Assembly: GCF_003726095.1 (NCBI RefSeq)
Contig: NZ_CP026031.1
Location: forward strand, 2,542,001-2,606,000
Length of the DNA: 64,000 nt
Direction: 5' to 3'
Origin: Niallia circulans
GTDB taxonomy: Bacteria > Bacillota > Bacilli > Bacillales > Cytobacillaceae
In this document: piece by piece, positions 43,846 to 53,371 of the stretch
Layout of the letters: every line of letters begins with the position of its first letter
How positions within the stretch are numbered: the stretch's first letter is position 1
Notes under the pieces: generated by a model
Database searches by the model: none
What the model was told of the DNA's origin: nothing
The model's input: only the letters and a program-made list of their open reading frames with translations
Made by a program: the position numbers and the translations under genes

Positions 43846-44337
43846 ATGTCATTAAAGGACCTAACAGAAAAAACAGCCAGAAAGTGGCTACATGAACGTG
43901 GAGTCGATATTGAAGACATAGCGAAGCTTGTTTATCTCTTACAAGAGAAATATCATAAAGATTTACAAATGGAGGACTGTATTCATAATGTTGAACGTGT
44001 TCTTTCGAAAAGAGAGGTTCAAAATGCCGTTATCACAGGGATACAATTAGATGTACTCGCCGAAAAAAAACTACTGGAATCTCCCCTTCAAGAAATTGTC
44101 GAAACAGATGAAGGGCTTTATGGAGTAGATGAAGTGCTTGCTTTTTCGATTGTAAACGTGTATGGTTCCATCGGATTTACTAATTATGGCTATGTAGATA
44201 AATTGAAACCAGGCATTTTACAAAGGTTAAATGATAAGAGTACTGGTGAATGTCATACCTTTTTAGACGATATTGTCGGTGCTATTGCAGCAGCAGCTTC
44301 AAGTAGACTAGCTCACCGTGCTAAAGGGGAAGAATAA
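43846..44337 (+). CDS. yutG: Phosphatidylglycerophosphatase A-related protein (YutG)
   Basis: A 163-residue protein of the PgpA-like family. EIVETDEGLYGVDEVLAFSI VNVYGSIGFTNYGYVDKLKP and the C-terminal HTFLDDIVGAIAAAASSRLA are family features. Bacillus YutG lacks the membrane helices of E. coli PgpA and is soluble; its substrate is uncertain. ATG 43846 follows AAGGTG. It is convergent with yutF. Confidence 0.85.
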   Translation: MSLKDLTEKTARKWLHERGVDIEDIAKLVYLLQEKYHKDLQMEDCIHNVERVLSKREVQNAVITGIQLDVLAEKKLLESPLQEIVETDEGLYGVDEVLAFSIVNVYGSIGFTNYGYVDKLKPGILQRLNDKSTGECHTFLDDIVGAIAAAASSRLAHRAKGEE

Positions 44338-44352
44338 GTCACCATGTAAAAA

Positions 44353-44391
44353 AGGACCTTTCCCACGCTTTAAACAGTGGTGAATCGTCCT
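44353..44391 (-). terminator. Probable yutF terminator
   Basis: AGGAC (44353-44357) pairs with GTCCT (44387-44391), with an inner CCAC/GTGG stem, followed by T6 on the minus strand. Confidence 0.5.
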
Positions 44392-44410
44392 CTTTTTATG
44401 TCCTTATTTT

Positions 44411-45187
44411 TTATTTTTTTATATCCCAGTCACTTAAGCTGTCGACCGTGTAGGTTGGCTTAACAGAATAGCCGCTTAGTTGCTCTTTCGTTGTAACTCC
44501 TGTATGCACGAGAAGCGTATCCATCTTTGCATTAATGCCTGCCATAATATCCGTTTGATAATTATCGCCAACCATCAAGACATCCTTCTTCGGCAAGTCC
44601 AATAATTTGATTGCTTGATTCACAATAATTGATTCTGGTTTACCAACAACAACAGGCTGCCGCTGAGTACTTACCGAAATAACAGAAGTTAAGGCACCAT
44701 TTCCAGGTAATAATCCTCGCTCACTTGGCAAAGCCGTATCTCCATTTGTAATGACAAATTGTGAGCCATTTCGGACTGCTAAGCATGCTACTGTAAGTTT
44801 TTCATAGGTAATCTGTTGATCAAGTCCAGCGACTACATAATCAACATTTTCTGAATCCTCAGCTAACTTCAAGTCTTTTTCTTCTAGTGCTTGCTGAAGT
44901 CCTTTTTCCCCAATCATAAACACATTTGCTCCAGGGGATTTTTCAGCAATATAATTGGCAGAAGCCATAGCGGAAGTAAATACTTCACTCGCTTTTGCCG
45001 GTATTTGAAACTCCCGTAGCTTTTGTGCCACTTGTTCTGGTGTTTTTGTTGAATTATTGGTCACATATAAATAGGGAATTTGTGCAGCAATCAATCGCTT
45101 AACAAATTCAGCTGCCTCTTCAATTACCTCTGTTCCCCGATACATGGTTCCATCTAAATCTATTAAATATCCTTTATACGCTTTCAT
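44411..45187 (-). CDS. yutF: HAD-family phosphatase (YutF, NagD type)
   Basis: A 258-residue HAD enzyme of the NagD/p-nitrophenylphosphatase group. Nucleophile motif LIDLDGTMYRG (residues 8-18), YVTNNST, KPESIIVNQAIK with the conserved Lys, and VGDNYQTDIMAG with the metal-binding Asp. It probably dephosphorylates sugar phosphates or nucleotides in the cytoplasm. AAAGGA precedes the ATG. Confidence 0.9.
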   Translation of the reverse strand: MKAYKGYLIDLDGTMYRGTEVIEEAAEFVKRLIAAQIPYLYVTNNSTKTPEQVAQKLREFQIPAKASEVFTSAMASANYIAEKSPGANVFMIGEKGLQQALEEKDLKLAEDSENVDYVVAGLDQQITYEKLTVACLAVRNGSQFVITNGDTALPSERGLLPGNGALTSVISVSTQRQPVVVGKPESIIVNQAIKLLDLPKKDVLMVGDNYQTDIMAGINAKMDTLLVHTGVTTKEQLSGYSVKPTYTVDSLSDWDIKK

Positions 45188-45306
45188 TTAGAAAAATCCT
45201 TTCCATGCTATGTATTAATTCAGGAACTATTTTAAAAAGCACGTTGTTTTTTCTAAGTATGAAACTTATTCATTATTTGATCAAAAACAATTCCTTTAAA
45301 AATCAT

Positions 45307-45744
45307 CTAATTTCTAAATGCAGAAACAGGTCCTAACTCATGAATTAAATATTCTTTTACAGATGGGGCAAAGGCTTTTATAGAGAGCAGCTTCGCTTCA
45401 AATACTGCAATCAATCCCTTATGATCAATATTGGTATACTGATGTACAAGCTGTTTGCGCCAAAGAATGAGTTCCTTTATGTCATTTCCTATTTCCATAG
45501 TAATCACTTTTTCATCAATAAGTATATCAACAATATCGTCATAACTGCCCGGATCTCTCATAATAAAACCATCAATCATACTATTTCCAACATCCAAGAT
45601 GACTTCAATCATCATATGTGTCAATCTTTCAAGTGCCACTTTCTCAAGAAATGTATTCCACGTTTCTTGCGTTTCAAACTGATTAATGAGCTCGTGGTAA
45701 TAGTTTAACTGTTCTTCTATTTTTTCTCGGTCCACAAAATACAT
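45307..45744 (-). CDS. yutE: DUF86/HepT-like protein (YutE)
   Basis: A 145-residue helical protein. WRKQLVHQYTNID (about residues 104-116) fits the R-x(4-6)-H motif of HepT-like RNases, but there is no adjacent MNT antitoxin gene and the gene is syntenic with chromosomal yutE, so a toxin role is unlikely. ATG 45744 follows AAGGAG by 9 nt. It is close to the EAL gene on the same strand (22 nt), which may be co-transcribed. Confidence 0.85.
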   Translation of the reverse strand: MYFVDREKIEEQLNYYHELINQFETQETWNTFLEKVALERLTHMMIEVILDVGNSMIDGFIMRDPGSYDDIVDILIDEKVITMEIGNDIKELILWRKQLVHQYTNIDHKGLIAVFEAKLLSIKAFAPSVKEYLIHELGPVSAFRN

Positions 45745-45766
45745 ATTCCCTAACTCCTTCCGCATA

Positions 45767-47062
45767 CTATGAGATTTGTAAATGATTACTAAGACTAGTA
45801 GGCTTGGCGTAAAAATATCCTTGAGCTAAATCCACTTTATTTTTTGATAAAATAGAGGCTTCCTCTGCATTTTCAATCCCTTCTGCCACCACAACGGATC
45901 CCACTTCTTTTGCAATAAGAAGAAGTCCTTGTAGCATCGATTCCTTTACGGAATTTTTATCAATATTCTGGATTACAGAACGGTCAATCTTAATAATATC
46001 TGGCATGATTTCACTGATGGAATTCAGACTAGCATAACCCGCGCCAGTATCATCAACTGCAATTAAAAAACCAAGCATTCTTAATACTTTTAGATTATTA
46101 GCAAAATGCTCTAACCCTTCAAATGAATCTCTTTCGGTAATTTCAATTGTTATTTTTTTCGGGGAAATTTCTTTATACCTACGAATTACGCTCTTTATAT
46201 CTTTAATAAATCTTTGGTTGCCGATTGTGACAGGTGTAAAGTTAATAAAGATATTGTGCCTCCATTTTGTTTGCTGAATTTGTTCAAAGGCCTTTTCAAG
46301 AACAATCATTTCAAGATCATACAAAAACTTCGTTTGCCTTGCTAAAGAGAAAAGTTGAAGCGGGTTTTCTAACGGTGTTCCTTCAGGTCCTCTTGTCAGC
46401 ATTTCACAAGCGTGAATTTTATTTGTCTCTACATCCATAATTGGTTGTGCCAGTAATCGAATGCTTTTGTTTGCCACTATATTCCCCAAAGTATAGACTA
46501 ATTTATTGAATTCCGGATCAGATCTTTTATGTGCCATTGCAAGGGCTAATTCATATGCAGTTTGAATAGCATCAGAAAGATAGGTATATTTATTCTCAAT
46601 AAACATGTATCCTGTGCTGAATACAGGCGGAATGCTCCCAATTTTACGAAAGTCATTTTCTACATTATGTATAATATCTTTAATTAATCCATCTAGCACT
46701 GGTAAACATTCGGATCCTTGTTCCCATTTCATAAACATAGTTAAACCGTTCGGATTATAATCATGAATCGCAATGATTTCATTAGAAGCTTTTAATTGTA
46801 TCGTTTTGCCAAATGATTTTTTTAGCAATCGAATATATTGCAAAAAATCATTTGCTTCTAATTGCTGCTTTATTCTATGTAAATTCGATATATCCAATAC
46901 AATAACAGCTACCTCATATCCTCTTATCATCGCTTTTTGGACTTGATGAATAATAGGGTCTCGTATTACAAATGATGGAGGAAAATACTTAATAAGTTCT
47001 GTCGGAAGAAGTAACTTTCCCCAATTAAATAACCTTGAACAGATATTCTCTTGATATTTCAT
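45767..47062 (-). CDS. EAL-domain protein with a degenerate GGDEF-like N-terminus
   Basis: A 431-residue soluble protein. Residues ~30-180 look like a GGDEF-type fold without a GGDEF motif. Residues ~190-425 form an EAL phosphodiesterase domain. The metal and catalytic positions are present: CEMLTRG (Glu), NFTP (Asn), EITERD (Glu), VDDTGAGYA (Asp-Asp), IIKID (Lys), VAEGIE (Glu) and QGYFYAKP. It probably hydrolyses cyclic di-GMP. GAGAGG precedes the ATG. An HD-GYP gene lies 3.2 kb away, so two c-di-GMP hydrolases occur in this window. Confidence 0.88.
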   Translation of the reverse strand: MKYQENICSRLFNWGKLLLPTELIKYFPPSFVIRDPIIHQVQKAMIRGYEVAVIVLDISNLHRIKQQLEANDFLQYIRLLKKSFGKTIQLKASNEIIAIHDYNPNGLTMFMKWEQGSECLPVLDGLIKDIIHNVENDFRKIGSIPPVFSTGYMFIENKYTYLSDAIQTAYELALAMAHKRSDPEFNKLVYTLGNIVANKSIRLLAQPIMDVETNKIHACEMLTRGPEGTPLENPLQLFSLARQTKFLYDLEMIVLEKAFEQIQQTKWRHNIFINFTPVTIGNQRFIKDIKSVIRRYKEISPKKITIEITERDSFEGLEHFANNLKVLRMLGFLIAVDDTGAGYASLNSISEIMPDIIKIDRSVIQNIDKNSVKESMLQGLLLIAKEVGSVVVAEGIENAEEASILSKNKVDLAQGYFYAKPTSLSNHLQIS

Positions 47063-47369
47063 AGCCCCATTCCTCTCAAAATGCCAACTTTTTCTGTCAT
47101 TAAAGCAAATTAATTCTCTATAGATGGCCTTTTCCTTACTTCTATTGCTACAAGACTTACAATTAGATGCAAAAAGCGCATTGGGAATTCAAATGGTAAA
47201 GAAAAACATTCATGGCTTTGCTTAAGAAACTGAGTTAGATGGCTTACTTATACATATTAAAGACAAGTAAATTAACAAAACAGTTTCTCCATTCGCCAAG
47301 CCAGTCCATTTCTTGTTTTCTTTCTGAATGGAAGCTCCTTCTTCAAGATCAAACTAAAGGATAACCTTA
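47063..47369. other. Intergenic stretch, nothing recognised
   Basis: No gene, clear hairpin or repeat is seen in these 307 bases between yutD and the EAL gene. Confidence 0.4.
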
Positions 47370-47642
47370 TTATTTTGTTTTTTTTACGACAAAATAGGCA
47401 CAGCCAAAATTACAATATTCATATAAATATTCCGTTAATGTGCTTATTTTCGTATCAAAACTTGATTTTTGATTATGATCATCAAAAAAGCCACGTAATC
47501 TTAATTGTCCATAACCCCAATCTCCGACAATATAATCGTATTTCGTTAATATGTCACTATATCTATTTTTAAATGCTTCTTCATTAAAACCTGATTTTCT
47601 TTCTTCAATCAGTTCATAACAATGGTTATTAATACAAACCAA
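47370..47642 (-). CDS. yutD: YutD family protein (DUF1027)
   Basis: A 90-residue protein with the strongly conserved segment NRYSDILTKYDYIVGDWGYG, then LRLRGFFDDHNQKSSFDTKI and YLYEYCNFGCAYFVVKK. The start is TTG 47642 because GAGGTG lies just upstream and homologues begin at this point; the frame is open 25 codons further but no ribosome site is seen there. Function is unknown. Confidence 0.85.
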   Translation of the reverse strand: MVCINNHCYELIEERKSGFNEEAFKNRYSDILTKYDYIVGDWGYGQLRLRGFFDDHNQKSSFDTKISTLTEYLYEYCNFGCAYFVVKKTK

Positions 47643-47918
47643 TCGTATCACCTCAAAACCTGTATATATTTCCTTAATGTAAAACTTCCATCCGTGCAGC
47701 TTGCATTTTAACTTCACTGATGATTAGTTGAATTATTTGGATCTTAGATAAATAGTCCAATTATAACATTACTCACTATCATTATAACCTTAGCAAAGAT
47801 ATTTACATAGCACTAACAATAAAATCTTCCTATAAAATACAGAATTTTTATTTTATACTGTTAAATCCCTTTTGAATACGGGCTAATATTCTTAATTAAT
47901 TCTGCATGAATAAAAAAA

Positions 47919-47968
47919 CTCAAACCATTATACGAAATATTTTTAGTATTTCCGTATAATAGTCTGAG
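47919..47968 (-). terminator. Probable lipA terminator
   Basis: Long imperfect hairpin (CTCAAACCATTATACG with its complement ending at 47968). On the minus strand it runs into a T7 stretch. It is 43 bp after the lipA stop. Confidence 0.65.
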
Positions 47969-48011
47969 CTTACCTTCAGTGGAAAACTTATCCCTTTAGC
48001 CTTATTCTTAT

Positions 48012-48929
48012 TTATGCTTCTTTTGCATGTTCAGCCATTTGCTGATTTTTTTTCGCTTCGTTTACTTGCTCATCTGCGTGATATGAAGAACGAACTAATG
48101 GACCTGCTTCACAATGGCTAAATCCTTTACTTAAAGCGATCTCCTTTAGCTCTTTAAATTCATCTGGATGATAATATTTTTGTACTTTTAAATGTTTGAC
48201 AGTTGGTTGTAAATATTGGCCAATAGTCATAATATCCACATTATTTGCTCTAAGATCATCCATTGTGGCGATAATTTCTTCTTTCGTTTCGCCTAAGCCA
48301 ACCATAATACTAGACTTAGTAGGAATATTAGGCTGCATCTCTTTTGCTCTTCGTAAAAACTCAAGAGAACGATGATATTTTGCTCTTGCACGGACTCTAG
48401 GGGTCAATCTTTCTACAGTTTCAATATTATGGTTCAAGATATCTGGTTTAGCATCCATTAATAATCGTAGGTTTTCTTCTACTCCTCCCATATCGGATGG
48501 TAATACTTCAATGCTGGTAAATGGATTTTTTCTGCGAATAGCACGAACAGTTTCTGCAAATACAGCTGCTCCGCCGTCTTTTAAGTCATCTCTTGCAACA
48601 GCAGTAATAACCACATGCTTTAAGTTCATTGCAAACACAGAATCAGCAACTCTTTCTGGCTCTTGCCAATCTAATTCAGTCGGTAATCCTGTTTTAACTG
48701 CACAAAAACGACAGGCTCTTGTACAAATAGCTCCTAAAATCATAAATGTAGCTGTTCTTCTAACTGCCCAACATTCATGAATATTTGGACATTTTGCTTC
48801 CTCACAGACTGTATGGAGCTGCTTTTCCTTCATCATTTTTTTCAAACCTGTATAATTTTCATTCGTATTCAATTTAATTTTTAACCATTCAGGTTTGCGC
48901 AAATATTCTTGTTTTTTTTCTGACACCAC
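48012..48929 (-). CDS. lipA: Lipoyl synthase
   Basis: A 305-residue radical-SAM enzyme that inserts two sulfur atoms into protein-bound octanoate. The auxiliary cluster cysteines are in [13 protein letters not shown], the SAM cluster in [10 protein letters not shown], and RSSYHADE is the C-terminal serine motif. An ATG two codons upstream directly abuts AGGAG, so I place the start at the GTG at 48929; GTG 48926 is equally possible. It is divergent from yunA. Confidence 0.93.
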   Translation of the reverse strand: MVSEKKQEYLRKPEWLKIKLNTNENYTGLKKMMKEKQLHTVCEEAKCPNIHECWAVRRTATFMILGAICTRACRFCAVKTGLPTELDWQEPERVADSVFAMNLKHVVITAVARDDLKDGGAAVFAETVRAIRRKNPFTSIEVLPSDMGGVEENLRLLMDAKPDILNHNIETVERLTPRVRARAKYHRSLEFLRRAKEMQPNIPTKSSIMVGLGETKEEIIATMDDLRANNVDIMTIGQYLQPTVKHLKVQKYYHPDEFKELKEIALSKGFSHCEAGPLVRSSYHADEQVNEAKKNQQMAEHAKEA

Positions 48930-49178
48930 ATTCATCTCCTAGTAAAATAATTTTCATCATTTTTACTTAAAAAACAGTATTGTATAACAGCTATTCCTCA
49001 AATTTTTTTGTATGTTATACACAGTAAAAGGATTGTCTCTTCTTCATTTGTCACTTTAACATAATGGAAATGCCTCTACAAGTTATTCATTTAAAATGAT
49101 TACCATTAATTGATAATTATTTTTTTTGATATAAGTCACAAAATATAACGACAGAATAAGAAGGGAGGGACTAATCTT

Positions 49179-50170
49179 TTGCACAGGTTAATATTTATAA
49201 TCATTATTCTTATGTTTTTACTACCTAACACTGTCACATTTGCTAATGAAAAAATGACTGACCCATACACAAAAAGGATGGAACTTTATAAAAAAATAGA
49301 AGCATTATATCAAATTCCTTGGTATTATATAGCTGCTGTCGATCAATATGAGCGTAACATTCGCTCCTCAAGAAAAGATATCCCTAAGGCAAAGGGATAC
49401 ACTGGGATTTATTTTACGAAGGAAGAATGGGCTGGTATTATTAATCCCAATCCAGAGGATAATAACCCTTTAACCATTCCTTTATTTGGAGGCCTTGGTG
49501 CTGACGGTGATGGAGATGGAAAAGCAGATAGATTTAATGATGAAGATATCCTTTCCGCATTCTCCAATTATATAAGTCAATATGGCATTGATGAGGATAA
49601 CTTTAAAATCGGATTATGGAACTACTATAAAAGGGATAAAACTGTTAGTATCATAATGGGAAAAGCAGCCATTTACAACCACTTTGGTAGATTAAATTTA
49701 GATGATCATGCCTTTCCTCTGCCCTTAAGAAGTGATCATAGCTATCGCAGTACTTGGGGGACGCCCGTGGCTGGGGAGGAAAAAGAATTCATGAAGGCAC
49801 AGATATTTTTGCGGACTATGGAGTCCCTGTAAAAGCGACTTCCTATGGGATTGTAGAAATGAAAGGCTGGAATAATTACGGCGGATGGCGAATCGGAATA
49901 AGAGATATTAATAATAATTATCATTATTTTGCTCATTTAAATGGATTCTCAAAAGAGATTCAGGCTGGAATGGTCGTAGAGCCAGGGATGATTATTGGTG
50001 GAGTTGGAAGTTCAGGGTATGGACCACCAGGAACTTCTGGAAAATTCCCTCCTCATCTACATTATGGTATCTATAAAGATAACGGCTATACAGAATGGTC
50101 CTATGATCCGTACGCACACTTACGATTATGGGAAAGACAAGAAAAGATAAAATCAAGAAAGAAAAAATAA
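49179..50170 (+). pseudogene. yunA: lytH/yunA (L-Ala-D-Glu peptidase) split by a one-base frameshift
   Basis: The first frame (49179-49832) gives a signal peptide and the ~190-residue N-terminal domain up to SYRSTWG. The second frame (about 49754-50170) continues with GDARGWGGKRIHEGTDIFAD, WRIGIRDINNNYHYFAHLNG and PPHLHYGIY, the M23 peptidase domain with HEGTD and HLHYG zinc ligands. Both halves match one ~330-residue LytH-type protein that trims peptidoglycan stem peptides in spores. A run of five G at 49756-49760 would need six to restore frame. This is either a genuine inactivation or a homopolymer error. GGGAGGG precedes the TTG start. Confidence 0.85.
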
Positions 50171-50181
50171 ATTACTTACTT

Positions 50182-50215
50182 GGCGATAAGGATATATAGC
50201 TCCATTCTTATCGCC
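50182..50215. terminator. Bidirectional terminator
   Basis: Exact 9-bp arms GGCGATAAG (50182-50190) and complement (50207-50215) lie between convergent yunA and the HD-GYP gene. Confidence 0.6.
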
Positions 50216-50222
50216 TATATGT

Positions 50223-51317
50223 TCACAAAGGATTTTGGAGGGAATCACATTGCGTTATGACAATTGAGAGATCTTCCTTTAAATTCAAGTCATATGGAGG
50301 AATTTCTTTCCCCTCTCTTTCCACAATTCGTACAATTGGTCTTTCATTCATTCCCTTATTTTGTTTACATACAATCCCTTTTTCTCCATTGCTTAGCATA
50401 ACACTTAATCCATTAGGATAAAGGACTATCGCTCTTCTAAATGCTTCGACAATTTTCGCATCATATAGATAGCCTGAACCCGTATATAAAATCTCTAATG
50501 CTTCATGTGGTAATAATGCATCATGGTAGACGCGATTGGATGTAATGGCATCAAAAACATCTGCTACAGCAATAATTTTTCCAAACAAATGAATATCTTT
50601 TGCTTCTATGCCTCTCGGATAACCAGACCCATTTAAGCGCTCATGATGCTGGTAGGCACAATGACTAACAAGTAAAGGCAGTGTCTCCACTTTTCTTAGC
50701 ATCTCAAAGCCTGCTTCTGCATGACTTTTTATAATTTCAAATTCTTCTGCCGTTAACGATCCTGGTTTGAGGAGAATTTCTAACGGAACCTTCATTTTAC
50801 CAATATCATGTAAAATAGCCCCAAGCCCTAGGATTTCCATCTGCTTCGGCGGAAGTTTTAACTCTAAACCTAATGCTAACGTATAAATAGTCACATTTAA
50901 GCTATGCGAAAAAATATAATTATCATATAGATAAACATCCGACATAACGGAAGAAAGATGTTCATGATTTTTTAATTCCAATAGTACTTTTTCAACCAAT
51001 TTCTTAAAAATAGGTGTATTCTTCTCCATCACCATCGAAATATCATCAGCATCTGCACTTTTTATCATATCAAAACTTTTCTCAATAGTTTGCATCGCTT
51101 CCATCTTAACTTGCTCAGATATGGCATCATTCACTTTAATATCCTTTGTATGTTTATCTTCTAAATAAACATAGCTAATACCAAAGTCAAGCAGCCTTTT
51201 AATCATCTTTTTCTCTAATCTTATCCCACTATTTATTAACACTCTTCCGCGATCATTTAATATAGGCTTAGCTAAGATTGCACCTTCTTTTATATTCTTT
51301 GTCCCAACTAGTCTCAT
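50223..51317 (-). CDS. HD-GYP domain cyclic-di-GMP phosphodiesterase
   Basis: A 364-residue soluble protein. The N-terminal ~70 residues (GAILAKPILNDRGRVLINSG) form a small sensor-like domain common to this group. The HD-GYP domain spans residues ~120-300 with ILHDIGKMKVP (HD motif), HHERLNGSGYPRGI (GYP motif) and DVFDAITSNRVYHDAL. It probably hydrolyses c-di-GMP. AGGAG precedes the ATG. In B. subtilis yunB occupies this slot, so this is a local difference. Confidence 0.9.
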   Translation of the reverse strand: MRLVGTKNIKEGAILAKPILNDRGRVLINSGIRLEKKMIKRLLDFGISYVYLEDKHTKDIKVNDAISEQVKMEAMQTIEKSFDMIKSADADDISMVMEKNTPIFKKLVEKVLLELKNHEHLSSVMSDVYLYDNYIFSHSLNVTIYTLALGLELKLPPKQMEILGLGAILHDIGKMKVPLEILLKPGSLTAEEFEIIKSHAEAGFEMLRKVETLPLLVSHCAYQHHERLNGSGYPRGIEAKDIHLFGKIIAVADVFDAITSNRVYHDALLPHEALEILYTGSGYLYDAKIVEAFRRAIVLYPNGLSVMLSNGEKGIVCKQNKGMNERPIVRIVEREGKEIPPYDLNLKEDLSIVITQCDSLQNPL

Positions 51318-51454
51318 GCTTTAATAGCTCCTAATAATTTATATAGTATCTATTATATCGTACTTTTGCTTTTGTTTCTTTATACCTATAAAAGAAAAGT
51401 TAAATTTTAAAAAATAGTCCAAATGCAGGGATATTTATTTCCTTCACTTCCAAA

Positions 51455-51508
51455 AAAGAAGGTTTAACGAAAAGGGGCAATACCCCTCTAATTCGTTAAA
51501 CCTTCTTT
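51455..51508 (-). terminator. yunC terminator
   Basis: Exact 17-bp arms (51455-51471 and 51492-51508), inner GGGG/CCCC stem, and a T run on the minus strand. Confidence 0.85.
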
Positions 51509-51521
51509 ATCTCTTTATCCT

Positions 51522-51824
51522 TTATACCATTTTCAATAATGCTTCTCTTCCAATCATCCCTTTATGAATTCCATATGCTTCTGCTTCCATTGTCACAGAC
51601 TCTAATGGTGCATTTAGCAGTTGTTCAATCGTTTTCACACCAACAGCTCTGCCTGCGATGATTTTCCGGTCTTTCAGCTTATCATTTAACAATGCCACAT
51701 CTAAGGCACCGCACATGATATAGCCTTTATCATTTTTCACAGCAAGCAAAGTAGTTTTAGGCAATAATACCGAGACCGCAATAAAAGTATGTCCATTGAT
51801 ATCAACAGGATACACATCAATCAT
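51522..51824 (-). CDS. yunC: YunC family protein (DUF1805)
   Basis: A 100-residue protein with VLLPKTTLLAVKNDKGYIMC GALDV and AGRAVGVKTIEQLLNAPLES, the DUF1805 fold. Function unknown. It is followed by its own terminator. The ribosome site is not well placed, so the start is slightly uncertain. Confidence 0.88.
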   Translation of the reverse strand: MIDVYPVDINGHTFIAVSVLLPKTTLLAVKNDKGYIMCGALDVALLNDKLKDRKIIAGRAVGVKTIEQLLNAPLESVTMEAEAYGIHKGMIGREALLKMV

Positions 51825-51926
51825 AATACTCTGTGCTCACTCCTCTCTGTCCCTTCCTAATAAGTATATTCAAGAGAGGAGAAATCGGTGTTTTCTTCTT
51901 TATTTAAGAAATGAAAAAATTGCCTC

Positions 51927-53285
51927 TTACGCTTTTATCCTATTTTGTAAAGTGTCAGCAAGAATATTACGCATAAATTCAGGAAGAAAATAGTCTTTCT
52001 TTGTTGCACGATAAATAGCTGGAAAAAAATTACCGAATGTAAACATATCAGGTACTGTGACAACATAATTCTGATCTGCCTGTATTTCCTTTGCATTTAT
52101 ATAGTACTGCTCTCTTTCTCCGATTATCTCATGCGTAATTCCTGCTGCAATCATTTTCCCCATTAAAGTTCCCCGGAATCCAAGGCCCTTGACAGGCATT
52201 GTCTCCCACTTGTCGGATCTCATTTCAAGTATTATTTCTTTCAATTCCGCTCCAGTTAATGTCACATTACATGGATTAATCGGATGTGGACAAATCGATA
52301 ATAAATCAAAGAAAGTGATATCCCCTGCTTGCAATCCATCTAAAATTAAGCCCTCATTTACTATTGCGCAATCCGATTGACACCACGAAATTAATTTTTC
52401 GCAGAGCATTTCTGCTAGCGCTTCTCTAGATAAATACTCATCAATCGTCGCTGCCTTTTCTGATAAAGCTAATTTCCCTTGCTGGTAATAATTTTCCACA
52501 ATGGCTTCTTCTTTATTTGCAATCGGCAACTTACTTGTTTCATATAATATGGCTTTTTTATCAATTATTTTTTTGGAAGCATTGACCTTTAATTCAATAT
52601 GACCTAGATAATAACCATACTTACCAGCAGCACCTTGAAGATTATTATTAATTATTTTTCCTTGATGGAAAATATGATGGGTATGTGCACCAAGAATCAC
52701 ATCTATTTCTGGATAATTAGCTGCAATCATCTCATCGTCATTTATCCCTAAATGGGAAAGCAATACAATAATATCAACTTTTCCTCTGACTTTTTCTAAT
52801 TGCTTAGATAATTCTTCTATTGGATCTGTCAATTTCCATCCTAAAAGCTCATATAACTTTTCAAAATAGGCCGTAATACCGATAACACCAATTTTTGTTC
52901 CTTTAGCTGTCTTAAATATTTGAAGAGGAATTGCCCAATCAGGACGTTCCCCATTATGTTTGTAGAGATTAGCAACAATTACATCGAATTTTGCTTCATC
53001 ATATAAATGATCTAATCCTTCATAAGACAATGTAATTCCTTCATTATTCCCAATTGTCACTGCATCATAGTGTTCTTCATTTAACAGCTGTGTGTTAATT
53101 CTACCTTTAGTTGCTTCCGTATAAGGATGAGACAAATCTAAATGGTCACCTATATCAAATAAATAAACAGCTTCGCCAGCCTCTTTATGCCATTTTTTTC
53201 TTTCACGCAGCAATTCATAAATTCTTGGCCAATTTTCAAAATGGCTATGTAAATCATTAGTATGATATATATGGATGACTTCCAT
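51927..53285 (-). CDS. yunD: Metallophosphatase/5'-nucleotidase family protein (YunD)
   Basis: A 452-residue two-domain protein of the 5'-nucleotidase family. The N-terminal metallophosphoesterase has HTNDLHSHFENW (residues 7-18), FDIGDHLD, GNNEG, LLSHLG and GAHTHHIF metal motifs. The C-terminal domain includes IVNEGLILDGLQAGDITFFD. No signal peptide is seen, so it is cytoplasmic. It probably acts on nucleotides or nucleotide sugars. GGAAGG precedes the ATG. Confidence 0.9.
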   Translation of the reverse strand: MEVIHIYHTNDLHSHFENWPRIYELLRERKKWHKEAGEAVYLFDIGDHLDLSHPYTEATKGRINTQLLNEEHYDAVTIGNNEGITLSYEGLDHLYDEAKFDVIVANLYKHNGERPDWAIPLQIFKTAKGTKIGVIGITAYFEKLYELLGWKLTDPIEELSKQLEKVRGKVDIIVLLSHLGINDDEMIAANYPEIDVILGAHTHHIFHQGKIINNNLQGAAGKYGYYLGHIELKVNASKKIIDKKAILYETSKLPIANKEEAIVENYYQQGKLALSEKAATIDEYLSREALAEMLCEKLISWCQSDCAIVNEGLILDGLQAGDITFFDLLSICPHPINPCNVTLTGAELKEIILEMRSDKWETMPVKGLGFRGTLMGKMIAAGITHEIIGEREQYYINAKEIQADQNYVVTVPDMFTFGNFFPAIYRATKKDYFLPEFMRNILADTLQNRIKA

Positions 53286-53371
53286 CTTCTCGCCTTCCTT
53301 ATTTGTATTTTCTCTTTTTTAGACAATTATCTATTCTATAGCAGAAATATTCTTCTTCACTCTTCTGCCAG

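Noticed and set aside
45307..45744. HepT-type toxin of a toxin-antitoxin system
   Set aside because: No adjacent nucleotidyltransferase (MNT) antitoxin, and gene order matches chromosomal yutE.
49095..49126. Fur-box-like TGATAATTATT between lipA and yunA
   Set aside because: Only about 11 of 15 positions match and the second half is a T run, which is expected by chance in AT-rich DNA.
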